From: Auriscalpium vulgare
Taxonomy: Eukaryota > Basidiomycota > Agaricomycetes > Russulales > Auriscalpiaceae
Direction: 5' to 3'
DNA length: 64,000 bases
NCBI GenBank assembly: GCA_019915015.1
Contig: JAHBBC010000008.1
Coordinates: 1,612,001 to 1,676,000, forward strand
Shown here: positions 1-9,826 of the stretch, in pieces
Position numbering within the stretch: the first letter of the stretch is position 1
Layout of the letters: each line of letters starts with the position of its first letter
Made by a program: the position numbers and the translations under genes
The notes under the pieces: model-generated
The model's input: the letters and a program-made list of their open reading frames with translations, nothing else
What the model was told of the DNA's origin: nothing
Databases searched by the model: none

Positions 1-82
1 AAATATGTTTTCCGCTGCCATCGTCGTGGTCCACAGCGTGCAGCAACCAATTGCCGGCGTTCGAGAGTAGTCCCCAAATCAC

Positions 83-1460
83 ATGGTCGGCCCGCGTCTG
101 TATCCAACGCTTGCTACCTCCCTCCAAGCCGCCGCGATGTCAATGAACCCAGGGGACCCCAACAGCTTCAACCATCGCACCGAACGCCTTTCCACCGGCC
201 GGACGTACCATTTTGTCGACCAACGACCTACCCACTACACCGCCGAGACGCCGACGCTCCTATGCCTGCACGGATTCCCGGATTTATGGTCCGTATGTGC
301 CTCGAATGCATTCTAGTTCTCCCAAACTCATCGCAATCATAGGTACGGGTGGCGACACCAAATCGGCCCGTGGGTGCGTAGGGGCTACCGTGTCATAGCC
401 CCAGACATGCTTGGCTACGGCGGGACAGACAAGCCCACTGCGCCGGAGGAATACTCGATGAAGAGGCTGAGCGACGACATGGCGGCCCTGCTCGATATTG
501 TCGGCGTGCGCAAGGCAGTGCGTGTACTCATTCTGGCTTGTGTGCTGGCGTCTTACCGGGCGACAGGTCGTTATAGGTCACGACTGGGGCTCATACACCG
601 CCGGCCGATTTGCGCTCTGGCATCCCGATAGACTGCGCGCGCTCGTCATGTATGTTTCCCTTCTTCCACGGAGAGAGCGGGTTCTCATGTGCTTTGCAGG
701 CTATCCGTTCCGTACAACCCGCCGATCCCGGTGTACTTGTCCCTGCCCCAGATCGTCAAACGCCTGCCGAACCTCGGTTACCAGCTGTACTTGGCAGCCG
801 ACGAGTCCACGAATGAGGTCGAGGCGAATGTAAGTCTTTGCCCACTGTGGACGTGACTTTGCCTGATTCCGTCTAGCTGGACAGATTCATGCGGCTCATG
901 TACAGTCTCGTCACCCCCGACAAGAATATGCTCCTCGAAGGCAAATTGCGCGAAGTTCTGTTGCATGCTAAGGGACTGGCGCCGGCCAAAAAGCTACTTC
1001 TCACTGAAAAGGTATGAGTGCGCGTGCGCATTCGGCGAATGCTCATAATCGTCGTACAGGAGCTCGCCTACATGGCTTCCCAGATGTCCAACATGAACGG
1101 CCCGCTCTCGTACTACCGCACGAACAAAGCGCGTTTCGACGAGGAAAAAGGCGCGTGATCCTACATCCCCTCGCACTCGAACTCATCTCTTTCCTCTTTT
1201 CCTGCACCGCAGCCGCACGCCTCGCGCCATCGCTCCCCGCCTCGCTGCCAGTGCTCCACATCTACGGCTCGCGCGACAAGACCACCGCTGCGAGCGCCGC
1301 GGAGGCCTCGCGCCAGCTCATCCCGCGCCTCGAGATCGTAGAGCTCGACGGGGTGGGCCATTGGGTGATGCTGCAGGCGAAGGAGGAGATCACGGAGGCG
1401 GTGGGCGGGTGGTTGGAGAGGGTTGGTGTGGTGCCGGTGGAGACGCACGGGAAGCTCTGA
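83..1460 (+). CDS. Epoxide hydrolase-like alpha/beta hydrolase, seven exons
   Basis: Predicted to open epoxides by hydrolysis. Seen: exons 83-288, 343-517, 567-649, 700-829, 877-1011, 1060-1150 and 1213-1460 join into one frame of 355 codons plus stop. Motifs in order are an HGFPD oxyanion-type motif, the nucleophile motif GHDWGS whose Asp is typical of epoxide hydrolases, and a C-terminal DGVGHW carrying the catalytic His. Five introns are GT-AG, the first with donor GTCCGT. The sixth keeps frame only with a GC donor at 1151; the nearby GT at 1155 would shift the frame. An alternative start at ATG 137 would remove 18 residues. Known: fungal soluble epoxide hydrolases have this layout. The substrate cannot be read from sequence, and a related haloalkane dehalogenase-type hydrolase is the alternative. 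Confidence 0.85.
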
Positions 1461-2072
1461 ATAAGAAGAAGCAGCATGCGAGATTAGGAATCAAGGGCAT
1501 TGGTAACAGAACGACTATCTTCTGTGCCAAGGTCAGCCACGGAGACTAGGGCATTGGGCTTCCCACTGCGCTGATGGTAAAATAGTAGTCGCATATGGGT
1601 GAGGTTTCGCCGCGCACAAGTCGAGGCGCTTGCCACATAGAAACAAGGCGTATGTGAGATGATCCAGTAGTGTTGTCTGTGAGCTTTGTATGAGCTAGAG
1701 ACAAGCGGCAGCGAGAGACAAGAAGCTATGCTATGGACTTGAAGGTACCGAAAACGAGTCATCGGTGGCGCGGAAGATCGGAGTACGAAAACGATGCGCG
1801 CCCGCCACCGCAGCCACCGCCTTGCTTTGTGACCACGAGCCAGCCCCGTCGCTGTTGCTGCCGTCTTCGACCTCGTCCCGACCCCGCCTTTTCCTTGTCT
1901 TTCTTTGTTCATCACCGTCACCATCCGACCCATCTCTGCCCATTTCCTCCTTTGCACTTGTCCGAGACAGCACGCGAATCCACCTCCCTGCTTTTGGTGC
2001 GCGGACCTTCACAGCACTAGTCTCGTCTTTTCTCCTGACAACCTGGTCCTTGTTGCTCTAAATTGCCACAGA
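1461..2072. other. Intergenic region and 5' leader of the Btz gene
   Basis: About 600 bases without a supportable gene. The pyrimidine-rich stretch from about 1790 to 2070 is probably the leader or core promoter of the next gene. Open frames on the minus strand here show no recognisable domain. Confidence 0.5.
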
Positions 2073-4520
2073 ATGCCTACCGCCACTGCCACGAGACCCT
2101 TCAAATCGTCATCGGCCGCTGCACGCGACCCGCCACCCCACAAGACACGCATCGTGAGACGCCGGGGGAGAGGGAAGGACGGTATCTACAGCGACGATGA
2201 AATCGAACGCGAGGCCCGCTCCGACTCCGAATCCGACGACTCTTCCCTGGACTCTGCATCCGACTCGGAGACCGAGCCTGCGTCCGAGGACGTCCCGTCG
2301 AACGGTCACCCCGACGTGATCATCCCCACCACGGCTGACACGCCCCAGCCCGATGGCGTCCAGATCGGCAAGGTGAGCCAGACGACCCTCTGGTCTGAGA
2401 TGGTTGCGGACGAGGCCGCCAACGGCACCGCCGATCTCCCCGTAGTCGATTTCGCCGATCTAGGTGCCGAGACCGCCGCCCTTACGCGCACCAAGCCCGC
2501 GCGCCCGCGCAAGGCCCCCAAGGCGGCGAAGAAGCCACCCCTCGCACGCGCGGCGTCTGCACCCTCCCCAATCACAGCACCTTCCACCTCCGCCACACCG
2601 TCAGAGCCACCTGTCGCGGAGCCAGCGCCGTCCCCCGAGCCGTCGACCTCCCAACAGCCGTCAGAGCCCCCGCGTCGGCCAGGCCACACGGCTCGCCAGG
2701 CCTACCAGGACCGTCTCGAATCCGACCCATCATACGTTCCCACCGTCGGCGAGTTCTGGAGCCACGACGAGCGCTTGTTGGACAAAGACCTGCGCAGCCT
2801 CAGCGGATGGTGGCGTGGGCGCTGGCAGGGTGGGCCGCGTGGCAGGGGGTTTGGAGTGCGTGGGCGGGGGCGCGGCGGTTTCTTCCCTCCGCGCAACGGT
2901 CCGCCGCCGGAGAACGAGCCCGCCGCCCCGCCGCCCGTCGAGGAGGTCCCCCCGGTCGAGCGTGCCTGGACACACGACGGCTTCGAGGAGATGAAGAAGC
3001 GCGATGAACGGCGTGCGGCCTCGATGGAGGCGCAGCGGGGCGTGCGCGGTGGCTTCCGGGGTGCGCGCGGAGGCTTCGTCGCTGGTCGCGGTCGCGGTCG
3101 GGGCTTCGCGCGCGGGGGTTTCTCGCCTGGGCCGGGCTTCTCCCCGCGCTCGGGTCCACCGGCGGATTCCTCATCGCCCACTCCACGTATTTGGTACGCG
3201 GTGAAGCCCGAACGCGTCTGGACGACGCATCACGAACTCTTCCTGTACTCCGACCCTGCGCTCAAGCCCAAGCCGGGCCAGGGCCCTGGGTATCGCGTGA
3301 AGCTCCCTGGTGGCAAGAAGGACACTGTCATTCGCACGGCCCCGCGCCCATGGCCCCCAGCCCCACCCCGCTCGCCATCTCCGAAACCGACGACGACAGA
3401 TGCGCCCGAGGTCACGTTCACAGTGAAGCTCCCCAAGCGTACACCGCGTGTCAAGATCGCCGAACCGGAGGTGTCCTCCTCTATACCTGCACCAGCACCC
3501 GTTGCAGAGCCGCGTCCGGTTATGGAGGACGTCGCAACCGCACCTGAGCCCCCGATGGACGATCCCTTCACGCTGCGCCAGCCACCGCCGCCCACCGTCA
3601 TCCCGCTGCCACCGCCCAGTTCGACCAAGGCGCCGATCGCGAGCGGCTCGCACTCCCGATCGCCCTCCGTGTACTCTGGCCCTCCACAGGCGTCATCGAC
3701 CACCGCAGATCTGCCCATCGCTCAGCCGGTTCCCAATGGCACAGATGCATCTTGGCAGCCCCCGGATGTTCCGCAGGAGAACCCCACGTCCGGAGAAGAT
3801 GCGCGCCCTGCGCCGCCAGTCCTCGCCCCGCTGCAAACGAGCTTCTCACCCACGCCATCGTACGGGTCGCCGTATGGCTATGCTCCTGGACTACCCCCTG
3901 GCATCGCGCTGAATCAGCTCGGCATCCCCTACGAGCTCGCGACGGGACGCGCGGTGTACCTCCAGCCGTCGCCTGCGCCCATGCCGGTGTACACGCAGCC
4001 CCACGTGATGCCATTTGTCCCCCACCACGTGCACCACGCCTCGCACCCCTCGCTTTCAGGCTCGCCGGACTTCCTGCACTCGCCCTCACCGCCGGTCCCG
4101 GCCTTTGGGGAGCCGCCCATCTTCGCCCCGCCCCGCCAGAGCAGCCGCATCGAGATCCGCAGGCCCGGCGCAGAGGACGCGGGGAAGAAGAGCACGTCGC
4201 CGCGCCCGCCGAAGCCGTCGAAGCTGCGCGCGAGCATCGCCGCGCCGGAGTTCCATCCCCAGCAGCCCCCGGCGCCCGTCCAGCAGCAGGCGACCCCGCC
4301 GCAGGAGTACTATTACGGCGTGCCCGCGCCGGAGCAGCAGCCGCAGGTGGACATGAATGGCAACGTGATGCCCGCGTACCCGGCGTACCAGCAGCAGTAC
4401 TACTATCCGGAGCAGTACGGGTATGCGCCCGGTGCGTACGTGGAGATGCCACCCCAGCCAGTGCAGTACGAGGCGTACGGAGCCGCAGACCCGCGCGCAC
4501 CGCAGCCCGTCTACTACTAG
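2073..4520 (+). CDS. Btz (CASC3/Barentsz/MLN51) domain protein
   Basis: Likely core component of the exon junction complex, in which Barentsz-family proteins bind eIF4A3 and RNA. Seen: one uninterrupted frame of 815 codons from ATG 2073. The frame is open upstream to 1905, but that part is poor leader-like sequence, so the 2073 ATG is preferred. Order: an Arg-rich N-terminus followed by an acidic Ser/Asp/Glu tract (about residues 25-75), a Pro/Ala linker, then the Btz signature around residues 206-300. That signature includes DPSYVPTVGEFWSHDERL and a downstream WTHDGFEEM. RG/RGG repeats follow, and a long Pro/Gln/Tyr-rich low-complexity tail runs to the C-terminus. Known: the SELOR part of Btz proteins contacts eIF4A3. 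The fungal protein is much longer than its core domain, and the tail is unassigned. Confidence 0.85.
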   Translation: MPTATATRPFKSSSAAARDPPPHKTRIVRRRGRGKDGIYSDDEIEREARSDSESDDSSLDSASDSETEPASEDVPSNGHPDVIIPTTADTPQPDGVQIGKVSQTTLWSEMVADEAANGTADLPVVDFADLGAETAALTRTKPARPRKAPKAAKKPPLARAASAPSPITAPSTSATPSEPPVAEPAPSPEPSTSQQPSEPPRRPGHTARQAYQDRLESDPSYVPTVGEFWSHDERLLDKDLRSLSGWWRGRWQGGPRGRGFGVRGRGRGGFFPPRNGPPPENEPAAPPPVEEVPPVERAWTHDGFEEMKKRDERRAASMEAQRGVRGGFRGARGGFVAGRGRGRGFARGGFSPGPGFSPRSGPPADSSSPTPRIWYAVKPERVWTTHHELFLYSDPALKPKPGQGPGYRVKLPGGKKDTVIRTAPRPWPPAPPRSPSPKPTTTDAPEVTFTVKLPKRTPRVKIAEPEVSSSIPAPAPVAEPRPVMEDVATAPEPPMDDPFTLRQPPPPTVIPLPPPSSTKAPIASGSHSRSPSVYSGPPQASSTTADLPIAQPVPNGTDASWQPPDVPQENPTSGEDARPAPPVLAPLQTSFSPTPSYGSPYGYAPGLPPGIALNQLGIPYELATGRAVYLQPSPAPMPVYTQPHVMPFVPHHVHHASHPSLSGSPDFLHSPSPPVPAFGEPPIFAPPRQSSRIEIRRPGAEDAGKKSTSPRPPKPSKLRASIAAPEFHPQQPPAPVQQQATPPQEYYYGVPAPEQQPQVDMNGNVMPAYPAYQQQYYYPEQYGYAPGAYVEMPPQPVQYEAYGAADPRAPQPVYY

Positions 4521-5206
4521 TCGCTCTCCGTGCCTTGCCATTCTTCCCCTCCATCATGCTCTCGTCCATCTTCTTTCATAGTGCTCTCCCATCTTGCGTC
4601 CCGTCCCGGTGTTTATGTTGAGTTACAGTGGCGCCTTGAAGCGCGATACTTACACGCCTTCTCCGTATGCCGTCCCGTTTCGTCTCGAGGTACAGTCGAC
4701 AGTAATGTTTATATGCTCGCTCGCACGTCCCGTACATACATATACATCCATTCGCCCCATCGCCCCTCACATACCTACCCCCGTCTATCCTACGTGCCAT
4801 TATCCTAAGTGCCTCTGTTCCATATTGCTTGCTTGGACTCCTGCTTACGCTTCACGATCATCTTCACGTAGTACTGCTGCGCATGCGTCGCCGGCATGTT
4901 ATAGTTTTGCGTCCCCTGTTATGTCTTGTGCTGCTTTTTGTTGTCATCTGCGCGTGCATGCGCGCGCCGTTCCAATCCACGGTGTCGTTGTTTGAGTGTA
5001 TGTGCCGTGTGATGGATGATGTGTTTTGGGTTCCCGACTTCCCGTCGCGCAAAGGCGAGCATGTGCGCGAACCCCCGGCATGATAGCTCACCCAGCTCAC
5101 GGAACACACTGAAAGACGGAAAGACAGCAAGGACAGGTCCTTTGATTGGGGGTGACGCAAAATGTACAACTCGATTCTATGACGACCGCGCTCGAAGGGG
5201 TGCATC
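4521..5206. other. Convergent intergenic region between Btz gene and NDUFB9
   Basis: Holds the two facing 3' ends. It is T-rich with scattered pyrimidine runs, as expected for 3' UTR. No domain-bearing frame was seen on either strand. Confidence 0.5.
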
Positions 5207-5811
5207 TCAGTGGTGAGCGTCATGCGCCTCGTGGTCGAAAATGGGGCCCAGCGGGGGCTGTCAAGCAGCTGCATGTCAGAAACGGATGGAAGACGAGTAT
5301 CGGGGACTGGGGACGCACAGGTGCATTGCGCTCCCTGAGAGCGAAGGCCGTCGACGTGTCAGTAAGAGCGCATACCAACGACTTTTCGGGACGCACCATT
5401 TCGTGCCGCCGGGGAACAGAGACGCTGCGCGCAGCCCGAGCGTCAGACGAGAGAGAGACTCGACGAGGGGCGACGTACGGATGTAGGGGTCGGGGTGCTG
5501 CCTCTGCGCCAGGTCCGCCTCTGCCTTCTCCAGGATCGCAGCGAGCGCGCGCGGGTCGTGCACGTCCCTACCAACCCATCCCAACCCCACGAAAATCCAC
5601 ATGCACGACGATAATAGCGACGATGAGCTGGGTCGGAGTGCGGGAGGACGCTGGGGACGCACCGGTTGGCCTCGAACTGGGCCCTGATGGCGAGGGCGCG
5701 CGGCCTGAAGAGGTCGTAGCGGATGACCCAGTCGAGCTCGTTCTTGAGCATGCGCTTGTAAAGCGATTTGACGTAGAGACGGTGAGCGGAGGAGAAGGGA
5801 GAGGCGGACAT
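5207..5811 (-). CDS. NDUFB9: NADH dehydrogenase 1 beta subcomplex subunit 9 (complex I LYR protein), five exons
   Basis: Accessory LYR-family subunit of mitochondrial complex I. Seen: exons (minus) 5663-5811, 5479-5567, 5397-5424, 5319-5334 and 5207-5257 join to 110 codons plus stop. The start is MSASPFSSAHRLY. The LYR-type helix HRLYVKSLYKR is followed by NELDWVIRYDLFRP, then DPRALAAILEKAE, the family signature PGGTKWERN, and a His-rich end FDHEAHDAHH. Exon 4 is a 16-nt micro-exon; leaving it out destroys the conserved TKWERN motif. Length is close to the fungal family norm. No presequence is obvious, as is usual for this subunit. Odd: decayed relatives of this gene occur many times from 19.9 kb onward (see pseudogene entries), so this appears to be the only functional copy in the window. 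Confidence 0.9.
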
Positions 5812-7258
5812 GGTGGTGGTGCTCAGGATGGGTTTGCCTGGGTTTGCTTCGAGGCGCTCCTCATTGGCGCCCGTCGTCCGCATCCTTCCTCTCGCTTCAC
5901 CATCGTCGGCGTCTTATCGTCATGAATTCTTTCATCCCAGAGAATCACTAGAGGGCTGTGCTGGGCGGACGTGGGACTGGAGAAATTGAGCTGGGATCTC
6001 GAGAGAGTGAGCCCGAGTTCATATTACCAACTTGGCGCTGACTTGGTACAAGTGTCCGACCTACTTATTCGGAAGACCCAGTTGCCTCAGAAATATCAGC
6101 GCGCAGTGCTTGGAGGCCAGGCGGTGGAGACGGCTGGACTTGTTGAACCAGGTACTTCGTGTGTGCTTCTTGTATGCTCTCGTTTTACTGAACTTTGCGT
6201 ACTCAATCTTCGCAGGACATAGTCGCGCAATTCGCGGTCCTGCATGTTGATGGATACAACTACCTTTTCCCAGTCCCTACGCGGTGTTTGAGGGCTGCGC
6301 CAAGCAATCTGACTGGGTGCACGGCGGAGTGGGTTACTGTGTACGCATATGCGCTGGAGAACATACTTGTCGGTGCATATTGCTCTGCTATGATGGCACA
6401 ATGTATTTACTCATCCAGAAATACAATCAAAGTCAAGCAGCAGGTCGTGCAAGCACGCGCACCAATTCTCTGGCCGAGCTCGAATATCGGACTGCCGTTT
6501 CTTACCGCGCTGGAGCGTTATCATCGTCGAGGGCTCCCACCAGATGATGTTCCACCAGTTCACGGGCCTAAGGCCACACCAACTGGATGGGTTTACGCTG
6601 GTCGCATTGCCCTTGTATTTGCACTGGAGGGCGCGGGGCGAGCGAGTAGTGCCAGGCTTAATGAGAGACGAATGGATCCTGATTCGTCGTGTCGGTGGGG
6701 TTTTCTACGCTCAAATTTATACGAACCTGACCGGTCAATTAGATATGCCTGGGTGGAAACCACGCACGACAAGGGGTGCTTTCTCAGTGTGGCCGCAGCG
6801 CCAAATGACCATGGTTTGCGGACGCGGACACCAGGCTTGACAAAACGAAGAATCCCGCGATCTCGCAAAATAGGCCGGGGTGGAGCAACGACGTCTATGC
6901 CTCCGTATCATTTCGCTCTATGACCCAGGGCCCTCCTGCCGAATGAAGGAGCTGCCCATTGACGCCAATGGGCTTCAACGGGTCGTTCGGGAGTCGACCC
7001 GCGGCTCATACGTAGGTGCGCACTTTGCGATCCCTTCTCCTCTTTCCCTCTGCTCATTTTTTTCTTTCATTTTCAGTTCTACGCGCTCGAGCACACCGAG
7101 CGCGTCGCAGCCCTGCTGCGAGGTGCTCACGTCGCTGATGCGTGTGAAACGGCCTTGTGGCGTCCGGACGGCCGCTGCTCCCCTATCGGAGTCACGTCTC
7201 GTATGGCGAACCACATGCACTCGTCCTTCATCCACACCGCACATACAAAATTAACTCC
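5812..7258 (+). other. Unresolved region, possible spliced gene of unknown function
   Basis: No gene can be supported. Two intron-like spans on the plus strand (6152-6215 and 7012-7076, both GT-AG with a pyrimidine tract) and several open patches (about 6220-6390, 6544-6840, 6945-7011) suggest a transcribed or decayed gene. I could not connect the patches into one frame and recognise no domain. Confidence 0.3.
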
Positions 7259-8251
7259 ATGTCTGCCGCTTCGCATTGGTCTGACGCGGCTGCGTCTCGA
7301 CTCACACAGCTCGGACCCATCCCCCTGTATCGTGCCGACGTCGACAACGCCCCCCTGCACACCGTCTACGAATGCGAGGCTTCTCTGCACGACGCCTTGC
7401 TGGCCGTCAAGCAGCGGCGCCTAGATGAAGAGGCGGCCCTCGAACGCGCGGCGACCACGCTGCGGCTCCGCTACGATGACCACGAATCCGCCATTCTCCG
7501 CCCGTTGCTCGCTGCGCGCACGAGGCACAACCACCTCCTGCCTATTTTCCGTCTGCCAGCCGAAGTATTCGAGGCGATATTCGCGGAGCTGTGCGCCCTG
7601 GACCCGCCTACTGACATATCTCTCGGCTGGATTCCCACTGCCACGCACGTCTGCTCCGCGTGGAGACGGACTGCGCTCGGATACCCCGTCCTATGGGCCA
7701 CGATCATGCTTCCCACACCTGGGAAGATTCGCGACTGGTCTGACGTCATGTTTGCGCTGTCAAAATCTCATCCGCTATCTATCACCGCTGTCTTCGGCGT
7801 CGTGAACTATGCGAAGAATGCGGCCGCGACGCATGAAGAAAAAAGTCTCGCTGTCGAGAATTTCTTTCGCATCAAGCACCTCCGCATAATCCGCAATGAT
7901 AGCAGTGGCAACGCCCTCTTCAAATTTGAGCAGGATTGTCCGATTTTGACAACGCTCGAGTTCAAGAACTTCACGACGGCTTATACGGAACAGATGCCTC
8001 TCCAGCTTCTACAGGTCCGTGGGCCACAGATGTGCGAGCTGCAGGGCATTTGGTGCGTCGACACTGGAGATGGTCGGCAGGGAGGAAAGGTGCGGGAGCT
8101 CGGACAGCGGCGGCAATGTATCGTATGCGCAGGCTGGCACGATGTCGACGTCGATGTTGAATGCAGAGAAATCCATGTAGGGCTCAGCGTGAAGTGGGTG
8201 CGGAGAGATGGAATCCATCAAGAGATTGGATTCGGCTACGAATCCAGATAA
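7259..8251 (+). CDS. F-box protein, 3' end replaced by antisense zinc-finger sequence
   Basis: Basidiomycete-type F-box protein, predicted substrate receptor of an SCF ubiquitin ligase. Seen: single frame of 330 codons from ATG 7259. An N-terminal coiled-coil-like stretch (LDEEAALERAATTLRLR, about residues 55-80) precedes the F-box core LLPIFRLPAEVFEAIF and the HVCSAWRRTALGYPVLW motif that normally follows it in fungal families. The natural leucine-rich-repeat part stops near residue 250. From base 8014 the frame runs into sequence matching, in antisense, exon 1 of the subtype C zinc-finger genes (34605-34830 and others). The last ~80 residues are therefore an accidental tail. Other members are usually 400-550 residues, so this is probably a truncated and chimeric, perhaps non-functional, gene. 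Confidence 0.7.
   Translation: MSAASHWSDAAASRLTQLGPIPLYRADVDNAPLHTVYECEASLHDALLAVKQRRLDEEAALERAATTLRLRYDDHESAILRPLLAARTRHNHLLPIFRLPAEVFEAIFAELCALDPPTDISLGWIPTATHVCSAWRRTALGYPVLWATIMLPTPGKIRDWSDVMFALSKSHPLSITAVFGVVNYAKNAAATHEEKSLAVENFFRIKHLRIIRNDSSGNALFKFEQDCPILTTLEFKNFTTAYTEQMPLQLLQVRGPQMCELQGIWCVDTGDGRQGGKVRELGQRRQCIVCAGWHDVDVDVECREIHVGLSVKWVRRDGIHQEIGFGYESR
8014..8246 (-). pseudogene. Fragment of subtype C zinc-finger gene exon 1
   Basis: The minus strand from ATG 8218 reads MDSISPHPLHAEPYMDF and onward, nearly identical to exon 1 of the zinc-finger genes starting at 34809, 47715 and 53223. It stops abruptly at 8014, where it joins the F-box gene. No zinc-finger exon follows, so it is a dispersed fragment. 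Confidence 0.8.
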
Positions 8252-8277
8252 AATACAACCATTTATTGTACGTGCAA
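8252..8277. repeat. Conserved element E, copy 0
   Basis: Begins AATACAACC and contains TTTATTGTACGTGCAAG. The same motif lies ~115 bases after every complete kinase stop codon. Here there is no kinase to the left, so this is probably the stub of a lost one. Confidence 0.6.
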
Positions 8278-8525
8278 GGGATCTCCTACATACTAAGCAT
8301 AAGAGCACGAGGCAACGAGGCAACAAAAGTACGGCGGGCCGAGTCCAAGCGCTGCTGTCGGGACTTTGCTTCGCGCAATTATATCAGCGAACCGCACGCG
8401 CTGAAGATCGTCGGTCATAATTATATTACGCGGGTTTCCGGACGCACGGCGTCTGGAGCTGGAGCGATAGCGGCAAGTACATAGCAGCGAAGGCGCATGA
8501 GCGCCACATTGCCACAGAATCCGAA

Positions 8526-9440
8526 TCAATGCGCCTCCGCCGCGTCGCCGATCGAAGCATCTAGCGGGTCAATCAGTCTCAAGTATGTACGCCTCGCAGT
8601 AAACAATGTCATTTACCAGGCGCATCTGCGGTCCCCAAAGGCAAGACTGCAATGGACGGGTCCTCGCCCGGTGTCTCCGCCGTGATCACCGCGACATTCT
8701 CTGGGCAAGATAGTCAGCGCCTAGAGCGTCGGCAGGGCAAGAGTAAAATGCTGGCACTCACCCATCGTCTCGGTGGACTGATAGACCTCCAGCGAGAACG
8801 CGGATACGTTGTCGCCGAAGAGACTGCCGTCGACCCTGTGATGGTCTCCGAAAGGGTTCGTGGTGAACGTGGAGGTGGGATCGAAATTCGCTGCGGCTGG
8901 CTGCGTGTCGACGGCGGCGCCATTGGTAGCGCCTAGAACGATACCTCAGTCTAATGGAGCATGCGCACGACACACAATCGTATCACCATTATGCTGGAAT
9001 ACCGCACGCTCTACAGTCTTCTTCGAGGCAATCTTTGAAGCGTATGAGCATATACATCGCTTTGTCCACGATTTGTGAGCGCCGGCAGACCTTGACGACC
9101 TTAAAAGCCATTGCCGCGACCGTACGGTAACGATGGGATTTGAGGAGCTGCGCCCTGGATCGGACACATAAGAAACACGTAGTCGTAGAAAAAGAACGGC
9201 GAGTCCGACAACTCACTCGAAATAAAGATCCTCAACAGCTAGCTTCTCCTTCTCTTCGAGTCGTGTCATATGGCGCTCAAGGAGAGCCAAAGACTGATCC
9301 ATAAGCTTGTCGCCCTCCTGTTCCTGAACGATTGGTATCGTGCGGCGCAGGGCAGCGACCACGCCCTTCGCCGGGATGGCCTCGAACAGACTGCCAGCAA
9401 ACTGTGGAAGGTAGTTGTCGACGAAGATGGACCCAGCCAT
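8526..9440 (-). CDS. H1: unknown protein of the MAGS family, six exons
   Basis: Function unknown and no domain recognised. Exons (minus) 9217-9440, 9091-9154, 8987-9032, 8762-8932, 8617-8700 and 8526-8560 give 207 codons plus stop with every junction in frame. The model is cross-validated by H2 and H3, which use the same boundaries. The N-terminus MAGSIFVDNYLPQFAG is followed by a helical, charged stretch (ERHMTRLEEKEKLAVED). The middle is Thr/Asn/Asp-rich and the end holds NVAVITAETPGED. It lacks about 14 codons at the start of exon 2 that H3 has. It sits head-to-head with kinase K1, the start codons being 387 bases apart, so a shared promoter is likely. The start is ATG 9440, 86 bases downstream of a TATA box; upstream in-frame codons lie across that box. 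Confidence 0.7.
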
Positions 9441-9525
9441 GGTGGGTGCGTGTGTCAAGGAGAGGAAGCTGTCGGTGGTGGCAGCTGCGAAAGAGGGGGA
9501 TGGCACCGTCCTAGAGACAGTTGTG

Positions 9526-9533
9526 TATATATA
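9526..9533 (-). promoter_or_regulatory. TATA box of H1
   Basis: TATATATA on the minus strand, 86 bases before the H1 start codon. The same sequence sits at the same place before H2 and H3. Confidence 0.6.
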
Positions 9534-9826
9534 GCCCGCGCCGCGCGGTTGTGGGTAGGTCCCCTGAGTAGCGCGATCGGGGAAGTCCGCCACACTTGTC
9601 CAGTCGAGGAGCGACGGCTCAGGCTGGGAAGATCCTTTTATGAGTATGAGCAGAGCCTGCGGGTAACATTACAAGCCGTGGTTGCCAGATACTGAGATAA
9701 GTAGCAGCGGTTTTGAAGCAGCGGCGTACTCAGGCTGGCACTGGTAGTACAAAGATACTGATGACAAATCAGCGCTGCCGATTTGGGCTTTAGGTACTCG
9801 CGTTCAACGTCCACGCCCTCTTCCTC

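Noticed and set aside
3598..4621. Long open frames on both strands across the Btz gene tail (323 and 289 codons)
   Set aside because: Low-complexity, GC-rich shadow frames of the Pro/Gln/Tyr-rich coding sequence; no domain and no start context.
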